Positions 33,946 to 43,491 of a stretch of DNA of 64,000 nucleotides are shown here, piece by piece. The first letter of the stretch is position 1, and each line of letters opens with the position of its first letter. The notes beneath the pieces are model-generated. The model was not told the DNA's origin. It did not search any database and was given only the letters and a program-made list of their open reading frames with translations. This DNA comes from Hyphomonas adhaerens MHS-3. GTDB taxonomy: Bacteria; Pseudomonadota; Alphaproteobacteria; Caulobacterales; Hyphomonadaceae. The DNA is taken from contig NZ_ARYH01000001.1 of NCBI RefSeq assembly GCF_000685235.1, forward strand, positions 248,001-312,000. The letters run 5' to 3'. Position numbers and translations under genes: made by a program.

Positions 33946-34374
33946 TCAGCTGGCACCAGCACCGGCGCACAGGCCGTCATCCACGATAAGTTGTTCGCGA
34001 ATGGTCTCGACATATTCGCCGGCCGTCTGGAATTCGGCCTCGCTGACATCAAGGGCCGTTCCGCCCTCCGCATTGTCGATCAGATTGCCGGCCGCCTTCA
34101 GGCTGAGATTCTGTTCCTTGCGCGCGTCAGCCAGAACCTGGGTCACCTTGAGAATGGCCGCCCGGTCGTCTGTGCTCTGTTGATCGAGCGCTGTCGCATA
34201 GCATGCGCAATAGTCGGCAACGGTCTTGTCCTTCTCCGCGAGGTCGGCTTCGACCTCGGCATCGCCGCCGAGCATGGCGGTGCAGATGGCCGCGGGCTTT
34301 GCCCCGGCGGAATTGGACATGCCGCAGGCAGCGAGCGCCGCGCAGGCCCCCATCAGAATGGAAATCCGTTTCAT
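33946..34374 (-). CDS. small Cys-containing lipoprotein, unknown
   Basis: 142 residues. MKRISILMGACAALAAC is a lipoprotein signal (lipobox LAAC). The mature part has AICTAMLGG, a C-x-C motif in VADYCACYATALD, a helical stretch RAAILKVTQVLADARKEQNLS, and a final Cys in DDGLCAGAG. The layout (Cys, then xFCACF/YCACY, then helix, then late Cys) is shared with the protein at 34422-34856, so the two are paralogues. AGAAGGAG precedes the ATG. No family recognised. Confidence 0.75.
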   Translation of the reverse strand: MKRISILMGACAALAACGMSNSAGAKPAAICTAMLGGDAEVEADLAEKDKTVADYCACYATALDQQSTDDRAAILKVTQVLADARKEQNLSLKAAGNLIDNAEGGTALDVSEAEFQTAGEYVETIREQLIVDDGLCAGAGAS

Positions 34375-34421
34375 GTGAGCTCCTTCTACAGTCATCAGCC
34401 AGAGAACCATAAGAGCCGGAT

Positions 34422-34856
34422 CTAGGACGCTCGGCAACTCTGCGGGTCGTGGCGCGCCCGTGACAGCGAATCCTCAATCGGCTGAGCGCCCTGCTTCAGG
34501 GCGCCTTCCGGAATCCCGTAAAGGCTGCCGTCGCGGTCATCTTCCAGCAATTCGGCCACATCTTCGGTCGAGCGGCCGGTGCCCTCCCGCATCTCGATCA
34601 CCTTGCGCATCAGCGCGAAAGTCTGAAGGCGCGTTTCCTCGTCGAGACCGGCTTCGATGGTGACGAAACAGGCGCAGAAATCACCGAGGTCTGCCCCGTC
34701 CCAGGCCAGCCGCTCTGACATGCTCGTATCGCCCGCGGACATCTGCTGGCACAGCTCAAGCGGCTGCACAGCCGGTTCCGCCGGCGCGCTGGCGCAGGCT
34801 GACAGGATCAGCCCGGCCAGCAGGCCCGCGGAAAGCTTCAGATTTCCCCACCCCAT
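34422..34856 (-). CDS. small Cys-containing lipoprotein, paralogue of the 33946 gene
   Basis: 144 residues. MGWGNLKLSAGLLAGLILSAC gives the lipobox; then LELCQQMSAGD, LGDFCACFVTIEAGLDEETRLQTFALMRKVIEM and a late Cys in HDPQSCRAS, parallel to the neighbour. Four Cys outside the lipobox could form two disulfides or bind a metal. It begins 5 bp after the stop of nitronate monooxygenase, so it is probably cotranscribed with it. Function unknown. Confidence 0.72.
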   Translation of the reverse strand: MGWGNLKLSAGLLAGLILSACASAPAEPAVQPLELCQQMSAGDTSMSERLAWDGADLGDFCACFVTIEAGLDEETRLQTFALMRKVIEMREGTGRSTEDVAELLEDDRDGSLYGIPEGALKQGAQPIEDSLSRARHDPQSCRAS

Positions 34857-34860
34857 GAGA

Positions 34861-35850
34861 TCAGGCCGGAACCTTGCCGCCAAGCATGCCCATCATCTGG
34901 TTGGAGATGATGTCTTCAGCCTCGGCCATGATCCGGTCCATCAGTTCCTGAACGGTCGGGATGTCGTGGATCAGGCCCGCGACCATGCCGCAGCTCCACG
35001 CCCCGGCATCCATTTCGCCTTCCACCATGATCTTCGGATAGACACCGGCGACTTCGGCGATGATGTCCTCGAACTTGATGTTGGTTCCAAGTTCCTTCTC
35101 CTTCTCCAGGAGACGCTCGACGCCGGCATTGTTCAGCACACGCTCGGTGTTGCGCAGCGGACGCATGACGAGGCGCGTGTCCAGCTCGCTCGCCGCGACG
35201 ATCGCCTGTTTCACGTTCTCGTGCACCGGGGCTTCCTTCGTGGCGATGAAGCGCGTGCCCATGTTCATGCCCTGCGCGCCCATGGCGAGCGAGGCGACCA
35301 GCGAGCGGCCATCGGCCATGCCGCCGGAGGAGATGAACGGGATTTCCAGTTCGTCAGCGGCGCGCGGCAGCAGGATGAAGTTCGGCACGTCATCCTCGCC
35401 CGGGTGGCCGCCGCATTCGAAGCCATCGACCGAAACGGCATCACAGCCGATCGACTGGGCCTTCAGCGCGTGGCGCACAGCAGTACATTTGTGGATCACC
35501 TTGATGCCGGCGCCCTGAAGGTGCGGCAGCACGGAGGACGGGTTGTTGCCCGCGGTTTCCACGACTTTGACGCCGCCCTTGATCACGGCCTCGACGATGG
35601 CCGGGTAATCCGGCGGCGTGGTCGATGGCAGGAAAGTGATGTTCACGCCGAACGGCTTGTCGGTCATGTCCTTGCAGCGGGCGATCTCGTTGGCCAGATC
35701 GGCCGGGGTCTTCTGGGTCAGCGCGGTGATGATGCCGAGGCCGCCGGCATTGGACACGGCTGCGGCCATTTCGGCAAAGCCGACATAGTGCATGCCGCCC
35801 TGCACGATCGGACGCTCGATACCCAGCATTTCGGTGAGCTTGGTCTTCAT
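34861..35850 (-). CDS. nitronate monooxygenase
   Basis: 329 residues of the FMN-dependent 2-nitropropane dioxygenase/nitronate monooxygenase family: ERPIVQGGMHYVGFAEMAAAVSNAGGLGIITAL, VSVDGFECGGHPGEDD (catalytic His), PFISSGGMADGRSLVASLAMGAQGMNMGTRF (FMN phosphate loop). It oxidises alkyl nitronates such as propionate-3-nitronate, a detoxification reaction. First gene of a short minus-strand operon with the Cys lipoproteins. Confidence 0.92.
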   Translation of the reverse strand: MKTKLTEMLGIERPIVQGGMHYVGFAEMAAAVSNAGGLGIITALTQKTPADLANEIARCKDMTDKPFGVNITFLPSTTPPDYPAIVEAVIKGGVKVVETAGNNPSSVLPHLQGAGIKVIHKCTAVRHALKAQSIGCDAVSVDGFECGGHPGEDDVPNFILLPRAADELEIPFISSGGMADGRSLVASLAMGAQGMNMGTRFIATKEAPVHENVKQAIVAASELDTRLVMRPLRNTERVLNNAGVERLLEKEKELGTNIKFEDIIAEVAGVYPKIMVEGEMDAGAWSCGMVAGLIHDIPTVQELMDRIMAEAEDIISNQMMGMLGGKVPA

Positions 35851-35992
35851 GGAATGTCTCCTCCGGTCACGGTTTGCCCGTATCCTTGGCCGAACGCTGG
35901 CGCCCCGGCAAGAGTGACGAAAGGGAACCTTCCGGGCCAGTTGTCGCGATCCCGAGATAGACTTCTCCGCAGGATTGAAGGAGACAGTGGGT

Positions 35993-36907
35993 ATGAAACA
36001 TCACATTCTGCTCAGCACTGTCGCCCTTCTTGCCGCCTGTCAGACCGCACCGGTGGCCCCTGCCCCGACGGAAACCACCACCGTTGAAGTGATCGAAACC
36101 GTGGCCCCGCCGGCCGCGCCGACACAAGGCCAGCAATGGCTCTACGGGTCGGCCGAGGCCCGTATCGCCCTGAAGCAGGACTGGAACGCCATCGCCGCCT
36201 ATGTCGAAGCGAAAGCCGCGAGCCGCCCGAACACCAGCGTCGTGCTCGCCCCGGTGACGGAAGACGGCGCCACGGCCGAAACCGCCGACTTCCTCGCCTG
36301 CGATGCCGACCAGCCGCTCGCCGCCGTCTTCGATGCCGACGAAACGCTGATCTGGAATCTCGGCTCGATGGGATATTTCACCCGGTCGGGCGTCGGCTTC
36401 GACCCCGCCATCTGGGACCAGTGGGAGAAAACCGGCGCAGGCAAGGCCGTCGCCATTCCGGGCGTAAAGGACGCGTTCAAACGCATCCGCAATGCCGGGG
36501 TGGAGATCATCGTCAACACGAACCGGTCCAACACCAACGTCCAGGGCTCTGCCGACACGCTGAAGGCCGCGGGCCTCGGCGAGTTCGCCCATGGCCAGAC
36601 CCTGTACCTGCGCGGCGACGCCCCCGGCGGCAGCGGCAAGGACGGGCGCCGCTACATGATCTCTGACACGTACTGCGTCATCGCCCTCGCCGGTGACCAG
36701 CTGGGCGACATTGCCGACATCTTCAATGACGACGCCCTCACCCCGCCGGAGCGCAAGGCCCTGACCGCCGCCCCGGCCTTCGACCAGATGTGGGGCAATG
36801 GCTGGTTCATCCTGCCGAACCCGGTCTACGGCCCCTCGCTTGCGGGCACGATGGATGAGGTCTTCCCCGAAAGCACGGACTGGGCGCCCCCAAAAGCGGA
36901 GGAATAG
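35993..36907 (+). CDS. e(P4)-like HAD acid phosphatase, lipoprotein
   Basis: 304 residues. MKHHILLSTVALLAAC is a lipoprotein signal. The HAD IIIB motif FDADETLIWN puts nucleophile Asp114 and Asp116; VNTNRSNTN is motif II, and LAGDQLGDIADIF supplies the late acidic motif. Family members (P4 acid phosphatase/5'-nucleotidase) strip phosphate from nucleotides or other monoesters at the cell surface. AAGGAG lies 9 nt before ATG 35993, which decides the start over an in-frame TTG 18 bp upstream. Confidence 0.88.
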   Translation: MKHHILLSTVALLAACQTAPVAPAPTETTTVEVIETVAPPAAPTQGQQWLYGSAEARIALKQDWNAIAAYVEAKAASRPNTSVVLAPVTEDGATAETADFLACDADQPLAAVFDADETLIWNLGSMGYFTRSGVGFDPAIWDQWEKTGAGKAVAIPGVKDAFKRIRNAGVEIIVNTNRSNTNVQGSADTLKAAGLGEFAHGQTLYLRGDAPGGSGKDGRRYMISDTYCVIALAGDQLGDIADIFNDDALTPPERKALTAAPAFDQMWGNGWFILPNPVYGPSLAGTMDEVFPESTDWAPPKAEE

Positions 36908-36910
36908 GCG

Positions 36911-37645
36911 ATGAAGGTCTTCATTCATGGCGTGCCGGACACGCCGCATCTCTGGAAGCCGCTGATCGCCGCGCTCGGCCTTCAGCCAGCAGACTATTTC
37001 GCCCCCGCCCTGCCGGGCTTTGGCACGCCGGTGCCGAAAGGCTTTGCCTGCACCAAGGACGCCTATGTCGACTATCTGATCGCGGAAATCGAGAAGCTGG
37101 ACCAGAAGATCGACCTGGTCGGCCATGACTGGGGCGCGCTCCTGTCCCAGCGTATCGCCAGCGTGCGGCCGGACCTGATCCGCACCTGGTGCGTCACCAA
37201 TGCCGTGATCGACCCGGAGTATCGCGGCCACCGGACAGCGAAGATGTGGGCGACGCCCCTGCTCGGCGAATTCGTCATGCTGAACATGCGCAACAAGCCG
37301 CGCCTGGAAGCGACCCTCATCCAGGGCGGCATGCCCGCAAGCCTCGCGAAGGAAGAAGTGCCGCTGATCGACAAGACGATGCGCCAGTCGATCCTGAAGC
37401 TCTACCGCTCCGCCATCGGCCTGCGCTTCTCCGGACCGTGGGTCAGCGACCTTGCGAACCTGCCCTCCCCCGGACAGCTCTTCTGGGGCGAGACCGATCC
37501 CTTCGTGGACCTCTCCGTCGCCGAGCGCTTCTCGAAGGCGCACAACGTGCCCCTGCATGTCGAAAAAGGCACCGGCCACTGGGCCTGCGCCGACCGGGCA
37601 GAACAGTTCGCAGAGGTCCTGACAGCCCTCTGGGCGAAGGGCTGA
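36911..37645 (+). CDS. alpha/beta hydrolase, haloalkane dehalogenase-like
   Basis: 244 residues. FIHGVPDTPHLWKPLI gives the HGxP oxyanion motif and VGHDWGALLSQRIAS the nucleophile elbow with Asp73, as in haloalkane dehalogenases and epoxide hydrolases. A late Asp (WGETDPF) and His in KGTGHWACAD complete the catalytic set. It starts 3 bp after the phosphatase stop, so the two are likely cotranscribed. True substrate unknown. Confidence 0.87.
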   Translation: MKVFIHGVPDTPHLWKPLIAALGLQPADYFAPALPGFGTPVPKGFACTKDAYVDYLIAEIEKLDQKIDLVGHDWGALLSQRIASVRPDLIRTWCVTNAVIDPEYRGHRTAKMWATPLLGEFVMLNMRNKPRLEATLIQGGMPASLAKEEVPLIDKTMRQSILKLYRSAIGLRFSGPWVSDLANLPSPGQLFWGETDPFVDLSVAERFSKAHNVPLHVEKGTGHWACADRAEQFAEVLTALWAKG

Positions 37646-37715
37646 TCCGGTATCGTCGCCTATAGTCCGGTATGGTCATGATTGGTCATGCCTGATCATG
37701 GCGTAGACGGATTTC

Positions 37716-37832
37716 GTCCCCTGGCGGTCGGGGAAGACGCAAGTGGGACGCTTATCCACCAGCTGGCAGGAGTGAACCTGCCGTCCTCATTGCCGCAAAA
37801 ACAAACTTATCCGACACCTCTGTGTCCGGATG
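37716..37832 (+). other. run of four short hairpins, possible structured leader or small RNA
   Basis: In 117 nt: CCCC/GGGG (37718-37733), GTGG/CCAC (37743-37759), GGCAGG/CCTGCC around AGTGAA (37765-37782) and ATCCG-ACAC/GTGTCCGGAT around CTCT with one bulge (37809-37832). The last ends 14 bp before the ATG at 37846. No known riboswitch was recognised. Confidence 0.35.
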
Positions 37833-37845
37833 TATATTCGCGCAC

Positions 37846-38229
37846 ATGTCACTGTTGCATCCGCCTGCCGGATTCCCGGCCCATCTTGTCTTTTTCTGGC
37901 CCCTGATCTGGTGCCAGGTGCTGCTGCTCCGCGCCGCGGTGCGGGCGGCCTATGGAAGCGGCGTGCAATATCATTGGAGCGTGTCGCCGAACGGCCGCGT
38001 CTTCCTGACATCGATTGACTGGATGCCGTCGCAGAAGACGGAACGCCGCGCGCTGACGCCGTCCCCCTATTTCAATGACCGTCTCGCCGCCGCCTGCGAT
38101 GGCCGCGCTGCGGCGCCAGACTACGCCAGCCTGCAGGTGCCCGCCGGGGTTCCCGTGCTTGCGGCGCCCATGCGCCAGCCAATGTCAGCCCGCCCGCGAA
38201 CGCAGGACTTGCCCCTGCCGGAAACCTGA
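37846..38229 (+). CDS. small membrane-anchored protein, unknown
   Basis: 127 residues with one N-terminal hydrophobic segment (about 12-32), then VRAAYGSGVQYHWSVSPNGRVFLTSIDWMP, whose mixed character looks like a real folded stretch, and a Pro-rich tail. No ribosome site is obvious. It stands alone between the dehalogenase-like gene and the convergent trmO. I take it as probably coding; a non-coding interpretation is possible. Confidence 0.5.
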   Translation: MSLLHPPAGFPAHLVFFWPLIWCQVLLLRAAVRAAYGSGVQYHWSVSPNGRVFLTSIDWMPSQKTERRALTPSPYFNDRLAAACDGRAAAPDYASLQVPAGVPVLAAPMRQPMSARPRTQDLPLPET

Positions 38230-38302
38230 ATTTGCAGAAAACCCGAAAACCCAGCTCCCCCGCAAAGCGCCTTCACAGGCGCCGCAGGTGCTGGCGGAAA
38301 CG

Positions 38303-38770
38303 CTACCAGTAGCCCGCCATGATTTCCTTTGACCAGTCCGGCTCATGGAAATCGCCGCGCGGGGCAAAGCCGGACATGACGGGCTTGATGTCCAGAACCG
38401 GCGTGCCGTCGATGGCGTCGAGGCCGGTCAGCGTCAGGCGCAGGCCCTCGACCGAGACGATGCGGCAGGTGGTCAGGCCGATCCGGTTCGGCCGGTTCTT
38501 GCCACGCTGGGCGAAGATGCCGATGCGGGGCCAGTCTTCCCGGCCGCGCGGGTGGCGCGCGCCGGTCTCGATCTTCTCGTCGGGCACCCGGTCGAACAGG
38601 AAGATGATTTCGCAGTGGGAAAACGCATCGAGGCCCATCAGGGCCTCGGCGGTGAATTGGTCCGCATCGAGATCGATATGGGCCGGGATGGCATCCCAGT
38701 CATCGTCGATGGGCGTGTCGCGCGTGGAAGAAACCGTACCGATCGGGCGGAGGGTGATCAGCTTGTTCAT
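38303..38770 (-). CDS. TrmO-like tRNA methyltransferase (TsaA domain)
   Basis: 155 residues. RPIGTVSSTRDTPIDDDWDAI, the SAM-binding HPRGREDWPRIGIFAQRGKNRPNRIGLTTC and LDAIDGTPVLDIKPVM are UPF0066/TsaA signatures. TrmO methylates N6-threonylcarbamoyl-adenosine at position 37 of tRNA. This short version ends soon after the TsaA domain and has the HPRGR variant, so it may be a TrmO paralogue with another target. Lies downstream of cckA on the same strand. Confidence 0.85.
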   Translation of the reverse strand: MNKLITLRPIGTVSSTRDTPIDDDWDAIPAHIDLDADQFTAEALMGLDAFSHCEIIFLFDRVPDEKIETGARHPRGREDWPRIGIFAQRGKNRPNRIGLTTCRIVSVEGLRLTLTGLDAIDGTPVLDIKPVMSGFAPRGDFHEPDWSKEIMAGYW

Positions 38771-38796
38771 GTCACCCTCTCCTCCTCGGCAGACTT

Positions 38797-41382
38797 TCAG
38801 GCGGCTTCCTTGCTGGGGCTGCCGAGTTCCTGTTTCACCCGCTCGGCCAGCTGCCGGACGGTGAACGGTTTCGGCAGGAAGGAGACCGCGCGGTCGTCGT
38901 CCAGCTGCTGGGCGATGTCGCGCTCGGCATAGCCGGAGATGAAGATCACGCGGGCATGGCCCAGCAGGTCTTTCGCCTCGCGGATCAGGGTCGGCCCGTC
39001 CTTGCCCGGCATGACCACGTCGGAAATGACGAGGTCGAAACTGTTCGGATTGTCTTCGAGGATTTCCATGGCTTCTTCGCCATCGCAGGCCTCCTCGACC
39101 TCATACCCGCGCGAGCGCAGCAGGGACGCCGCAATGCCGCGCACGCCATCCTCGTCCTCGATCAGGAGGATCCGTCCGCGTCCGGAAATGTCCATCGGGC
39201 GGACGGTGGCCTTGTCGGCGGCCGTCGGCTCGACCGGAACCGGTACTTCCTCTGCCTTCAGGGCAGGCAGATAGATGTGGAATGTGGTGCCCTTGCCGAC
39301 AGCGGACGTCGTGCAGACATAGCCGCCGGACTGTTTGATGATGCCGTAAACTGTGGCCAGGCCCAGGCCCGTGCCGACACCGGCTTCCTTGGTGGTGAAG
39401 AAGGGCTGGAAGATCTTTTCCATGACGTCTTTCGACATGCCGTGGCCGGTGTCTTCCACCTCGATCAGCATGTACTCGCCATCCTCGACGAACTTGAAGC
39501 CCTTGGCATGGGCATCGGCGCCGGTGGTCCGCGCGGTACGGATCGTCAGCTTGCCGCCATTGTCGTGGCTCAGCATCGCATCGCGCGCATTGGTGGCGAG
39601 GTTGAGGATCGCGTTTTCCAGCTGGTTCTTGTCGGCCTTGATGTGCGGCACATCGCGGCCATGCTTGACCTCCAGCTCGATCCGCTCGTCCAGCAGCTGG
39701 CGCAGCAGGATGGAGAACTCGCTGAGGAAGTCCGGCACGGCGAAGATCTCGCGCTTGAAGGTCTGCTGGCGCGCATAGGCCAGCAGCATCTTCACCAGTT
39801 CCTTCGCCCGCATCGCGAATTCGTTGATGGACTGAAGGTTCGAATAGGACGGATCGCCCAGCGGGTGGCGCACCATCAGCTCCTCATTGTTGAGGATGAT
39901 GCCCTGCAGCACGTTGTTGAAGTCGTGCGCAACACCGCCGGCGAGCTGGCCGATGGCCTGCATCTTCTCGCCATGCGCCAGGCGGATCTCCAGCTGGCGC
40001 TGGTCGGTGATGTCCATGATATAGGCAACCGACGGGCGGCCATTGCCATCCAGGGCAACGAAGACATTGACGTGGCGCGGATCCTTGCCGGCCAGTTTGA
40101 GGCCGACCGGCTTGTCGATGGCGTCCACCAGACTGCTGGAGAGCGTATCCTCGCCCTCTTCCGCCTGGAACATCGCCGCGAACTGGCCGCCGGGGGCCGC
40201 CTGGCCGTCCGTCATCTCCATCAGCGCGCGGTTGGCATCGAGGATGATCGCGCTCTGCACGCTTTCGCCCTGCAGGCGGACCGCGCCGAAGGGCGCGTCG
40301 TCGAACATCGGGTCGCCATCCGGACGCGGCGGGCGCGAGCCGGTGAGGGCGAAACGCTCTTCGCCGCCATTCAGCATCTGCGCGCTTGGCAGCAGGATTG
40401 TCCGGCCGGCCGCTTCCGCGCCGCGGCCCGACCAGGTCGTGATGGCATGAACCGGGATCTCGATCCCGTCCCGGCCGCGGATCTGGACATCGACCCGGCC
40501 CGGCAGGCCGGTCTTGCGGTCGCGCGACAGCATCTTCACGAATTCCGGACGCATGATGTCGTCGATGCGGACATTGCGCGCCGACTCAGGCAGGCCGAGC
40601 GTGTCGCGCAGCCAGGAGTTCGCATAGGTGATCGTGCCGTCCGGACGGGCAGCGAAGAAGCCCATCGGCGCGTCTTCGACATAGAGCGATTTCAGGTCCG
40701 CAGCGCCGGTCGCCTCGCGCTCGCCCGCAATCGGGCGGATACGCCAGAGCACCTTGCCGCGCGGCAGCGGGGAGACGGAAATCTCGTATTGGGCGGGCAC
40801 CTGCTCCGGGCCGATCGTGATCGGCGGCAGCACTTCGCGGCGGGCCATGCCGGCTTTGGCGTCCTTGGACAGGCGGTAGACCGGCGCCGCAAGCCCCGGG
40901 CTCGCGCCGAACAGACGGTCCACGGTCACCGGGCCATTGTCGCCCTGGCTGACCATCAGCGCCATCGTGGTGAGATCCTTGTAAGCGGTGTTCGCGGCAA
41001 CCGGGGCGCCGCCCTGGTCAGCGATCAGGACGCTCTCGTCCAGCGCTTCGATCCAGCCGAAGCGCGGCTGGCTGGCCTGCGCAGCGCGGATGGCAGAGCC
41101 CTTTTCCGGGAAGAGTCCCAGCATGCGGCCTGCGCCGCGGACCGTCCAAAGCAGGAAGACCAGGCCGCCCGACCCCATGGCGATCAGCAGGATCGGCCCC
41201 GGTGCGCCGGAGGCCTTCGGCCAGGCCAGTGCCACACTGGCCGCCGCGATGGAAATCAGCAGGCAGCCCCAGAACATGAGCTGCATCACGTCGATCCGGG
41301 CGCGCGACAAATCCAGACCTGCGCCCTCGGTCGTTTCGACCTCATCCGGCGGGCTCTCATGCATCCGGGTATTGGTGTCCAT
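38797..41382 (-). CDS. cckA: CckA-type hybrid sensor histidine kinase
   Basis: 861 residues: two N-terminal membrane helices (about 30-75), PAS-like domains (to about 470; [22 protein letters not shown]), the DHp helix [13 protein letters not shown] with His486, an HATPase domain ([37 protein letters not shown]) and a receiver domain ([11 protein letters not shown], phospho-Asp788 in VISDVVMPG, Lys in LPKPF). In Caulobacterales CckA feeds phosphate through ChpT to CtrA and CpdR, controlling cell cycle and motility. ATG 41382 with GGGAG upstream is preferred over an earlier start. Confidence 0.95.
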   Translation of the reverse strand: MDTNTRMHESPPDEVETTEGAGLDLSRARIDVMQLMFWGCLLISIAAASVALAWPKASGAPGPILLIAMGSGGLVFLLWTVRGAGRMLGLFPEKGSAIRAAQASQPRFGWIEALDESVLIADQGGAPVAANTAYKDLTTMALMVSQGDNGPVTVDRLFGASPGLAAPVYRLSKDAKAGMARREVLPPITIGPEQVPAQYEISVSPLPRGKVLWRIRPIAGEREATGAADLKSLYVEDAPMGFFAARPDGTITYANSWLRDTLGLPESARNVRIDDIMRPEFVKMLSRDRKTGLPGRVDVQIRGRDGIEIPVHAITTWSGRGAEAAGRTILLPSAQMLNGGEERFALTGSRPPRPDGDPMFDDAPFGAVRLQGESVQSAIILDANRALMEMTDGQAAPGGQFAAMFQAEEGEDTLSSSLVDAIDKPVGLKLAGKDPRHVNVFVALDGNGRPSVAYIMDITDQRQLEIRLAHGEKMQAIGQLAGGVAHDFNNVLQGIILNNEELMVRHPLGDPSYSNLQSINEFAMRAKELVKMLLAYARQQTFKREIFAVPDFLSEFSILLRQLLDERIELEVKHGRDVPHIKADKNQLENAILNLATNARDAMLSHDNGGKLTIRTARTTGADAHAKGFKFVEDGEYMLIEVEDTGHGMSKDVMEKIFQPFFTTKEAGVGTGLGLATVYGIIKQSGGYVCTTSAVGKGTTFHIYLPALKAEEVPVPVEPTAADKATVRPMDISGRGRILLIEDEDGVRGIAASLLRSRGYEVEEACDGEEAMEILEDNPNSFDLVISDVVMPGKDGPTLIREAKDLLGHARVIFISGYAERDIAQQLDDDRAVSFLPKPFTVRQLAERVKQELGSPSKEAA

Positions 41383-41574
41383 GCTGCTTTTCACTCCCGC
41401 CACCGGCTGACAAAACAAATGCGCCGGGCAATACAGTCCGGCCGGGTCGGCAAGCCGACTCAGCCTATATGAATCCTAGTCTACAGAGAGATAGGCGGCA
41501 AAGGTTAACGAAAGCGAAAAAAGCGTTAAGACTACCCGTCAAGATTACAGATTCCCGCTTAACTGGAGTACCCC

Positions 41575-43479
41575 ATGAAACCTGTCCTGATTGCCCGGTC
41601 CTCGGCGCTTGCCCTGCTGATTGCTACCGCTGGCTGCGCCATGAATGAGGAGGCTGCAGTGCCTGCTGCAGGCACCGAAGCGGCGGCCATGGAGGCTGTC
41701 GCGTCCCCAGAAACGCCGAGCGCCGAAGACATCGCGGCGGAATCTGCCCGGCTCAATGAATGGTTCGACCAGAAATTCGCCGAAACGATCTCCCGCAGCC
41801 CGATCACGCAGACCTATCTCGGCATCAAGGACAATTATGGCGAGTGGGACGATGTCTCCGATGCCAATGCGCTGAAGGAACTGGAGATCCTGCGCGCTGA
41901 CGTCGCCGAAATGGAGACCAGCTTCAATCCTGACCTGCTGGACCACCAGGCGAAAATCTCCTGGCGCATCGCCGAGATGAACCTGAAGCAGGCCGAGGAG
42001 GACTACAAATACCTCCACCATGGCTATGTCTTCGACCAGATGAACGGCGTTCAGGCGGAAATTCCGGCCTTCCTGATCAACCAGCACCAGATCACCTCCA
42101 AATCCGATGCGGAGGCCTATATTTCCCGCCTCAACGGCGTCCCGGCCTATCTGGAACAGAACCTCGAAAACGCGCGGATTGCGCTGGCTGACGGCATCCA
42201 GCCGCCTGCCTTCGTCTACAAATACGTCCTCTCCGACGCGCAGGGCGTGATCACTGGCGCCCCCTTCGATGACAGCGGCAAGGACAGCCCGCTGATGGGC
42301 GATTTCCGCAAGAAGGTCACGGGCCTCGTCGAGAACGGTACGATCACTCAGGCAGAGGCTGACCAGTTGCTGGATGAGGCGACGGACGCTCTGACCAATT
42401 CGGTCGGCCCGGCCTATAAGGCCGCCATTGCAGAGCTTGGCGAGCAGGCGAAAACCGCGACCACCGATGATGGCGCCTGGAAGTTGCCGGACGGCGACGC
42501 CTATTACGCCTCACGCCTCGCCGACTACACAACCACGGACATGACGGCCGAAGAGATCCACAATCTGGGTCTTGCCGAAGTGGCGCGCATTCATGACGAA
42601 ATGCGCGGGATCATGAAACAGGTCGGCTTCGAAGGCAGCCTGAAGGAGTTCTTCGACTTTACCCGCACCGATCCGCAATTCTTCAAGCCGAATACGCCAG
42701 AGGGCAAAACCGAATACCTGGACGAGGCGACCGGCTGGATCGACCAGATGCGCGAAGACCTGCCGAACGTGTTCAACACCTTCCCCAAAGCCGATCTGAT
42801 CGTCAAAGCGGTTGAGCCGTTCCGCGAAAAGTCCGCCGGCAAGGCCTTCTACTCCCGCCCTGCTCCCGACGGCAGCCGGCCGGGCACCTATTATGCGAAC
42901 CTCTATCGCATGCAGGACATGCCGACCTATCAGATGCAGGCTCTGGCCTTCCATGAAGGCATTCCCGGCCACCACATGCAGATCGCCATCGCACAGGAAC
43001 TGACCGGCGTGCCAAAATTCCGCAAATATGGCGGCTTCACCGCCTTCTCAGAAGGCTGGGGTCTCTATTCGGAATACCTGCCCAAGGAGATGGGCTACTA
43101 CAGTGACCCGTATGACGATTTCGGCCGGCTCGCCATGGAGATCTGGCGCGCAGCCCGCCTCGTCGTCGACACAGGCATCCACGACCAGCACTGGACCCGC
43201 GAACAGGCGATCCAGTACCTGTTGGACAATACGCCCAATCCGGAAGGCGACGCCCGGAAGGCGATCGAGCGCTATATCGTGATGCCGGGACAGGCCACGG
43301 CCTACAAGATCGGCATGAACAAGATCGTCGAACTGCGTGAGAAGGCGAAAGCCGAGCTTGGCGACAAGTTCGATATTCGCGATTTCCACGATGTCGTGCT
43401 GAAAGACGGCGCCGTGCCGCTGGATATTCTTGAAGAGAATGTCGATGACTGGATCACAGAGACCAAGGCGGCCGAATAG
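41575..43479 (+). CDS. DUF885-family metallopeptidase-like lipoprotein
   Basis: 634 residues. Signal with lipobox ATAGC (Cys21). The zinc motif HEGIPGHH starts at His460 and is followed by AFSEGWGLYSEYL, where the Glu is the likely third ligand; MPGQATAYKIG is another DUF885 landmark. The fold is thermolysin/carboxypeptidase M32-like, and a few members have shown peptidase activity. Acts at the cell envelope. ATG with GGAG upstream. Divergent from cckA. Confidence 0.9.
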   Translation: MKPVLIARSSALALLIATAGCAMNEEAAVPAAGTEAAAMEAVASPETPSAEDIAAESARLNEWFDQKFAETISRSPITQTYLGIKDNYGEWDDVSDANALKELEILRADVAEMETSFNPDLLDHQAKISWRIAEMNLKQAEEDYKYLHHGYVFDQMNGVQAEIPAFLINQHQITSKSDAEAYISRLNGVPAYLEQNLENARIALADGIQPPAFVYKYVLSDAQGVITGAPFDDSGKDSPLMGDFRKKVTGLVENGTITQAEADQLLDEATDALTNSVGPAYKAAIAELGEQAKTATTDDGAWKLPDGDAYYASRLADYTTTDMTAEEIHNLGLAEVARIHDEMRGIMKQVGFEGSLKEFFDFTRTDPQFFKPNTPEGKTEYLDEATGWIDQMREDLPNVFNTFPKADLIVKAVEPFREKSAGKAFYSRPAPDGSRPGTYYANLYRMQDMPTYQMQALAFHEGIPGHHMQIAIAQELTGVPKFRKYGGFTAFSEGWGLYSEYLPKEMGYYSDPYDDFGRLAMEIWRAARLVVDTGIHDQHWTREQAIQYLLDNTPNPEGDARKAIERYIVMPGQATAYKIGMNKIVELREKAKAELGDKFDIRDFHDVVLKDGAVPLDILEENVDDWITETKAAE

Positions 43480-43491
43480 GCACCGGAAAGA

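Noticed and set aside
38956..41472. 838-residue open frame opposite cckA
   Set aside because: Antisense shadow of a complete CckA; no ribosome site and composition dominated by Arg, Ala, Gln and His.
41503..41529. TTAACGAAAGC...GCGTTAAG between cckA and the DUF885 gene as a CtrA site
   Set aside because: The TTAA halves are too far apart for the TTAA-N7-TTAA rule.
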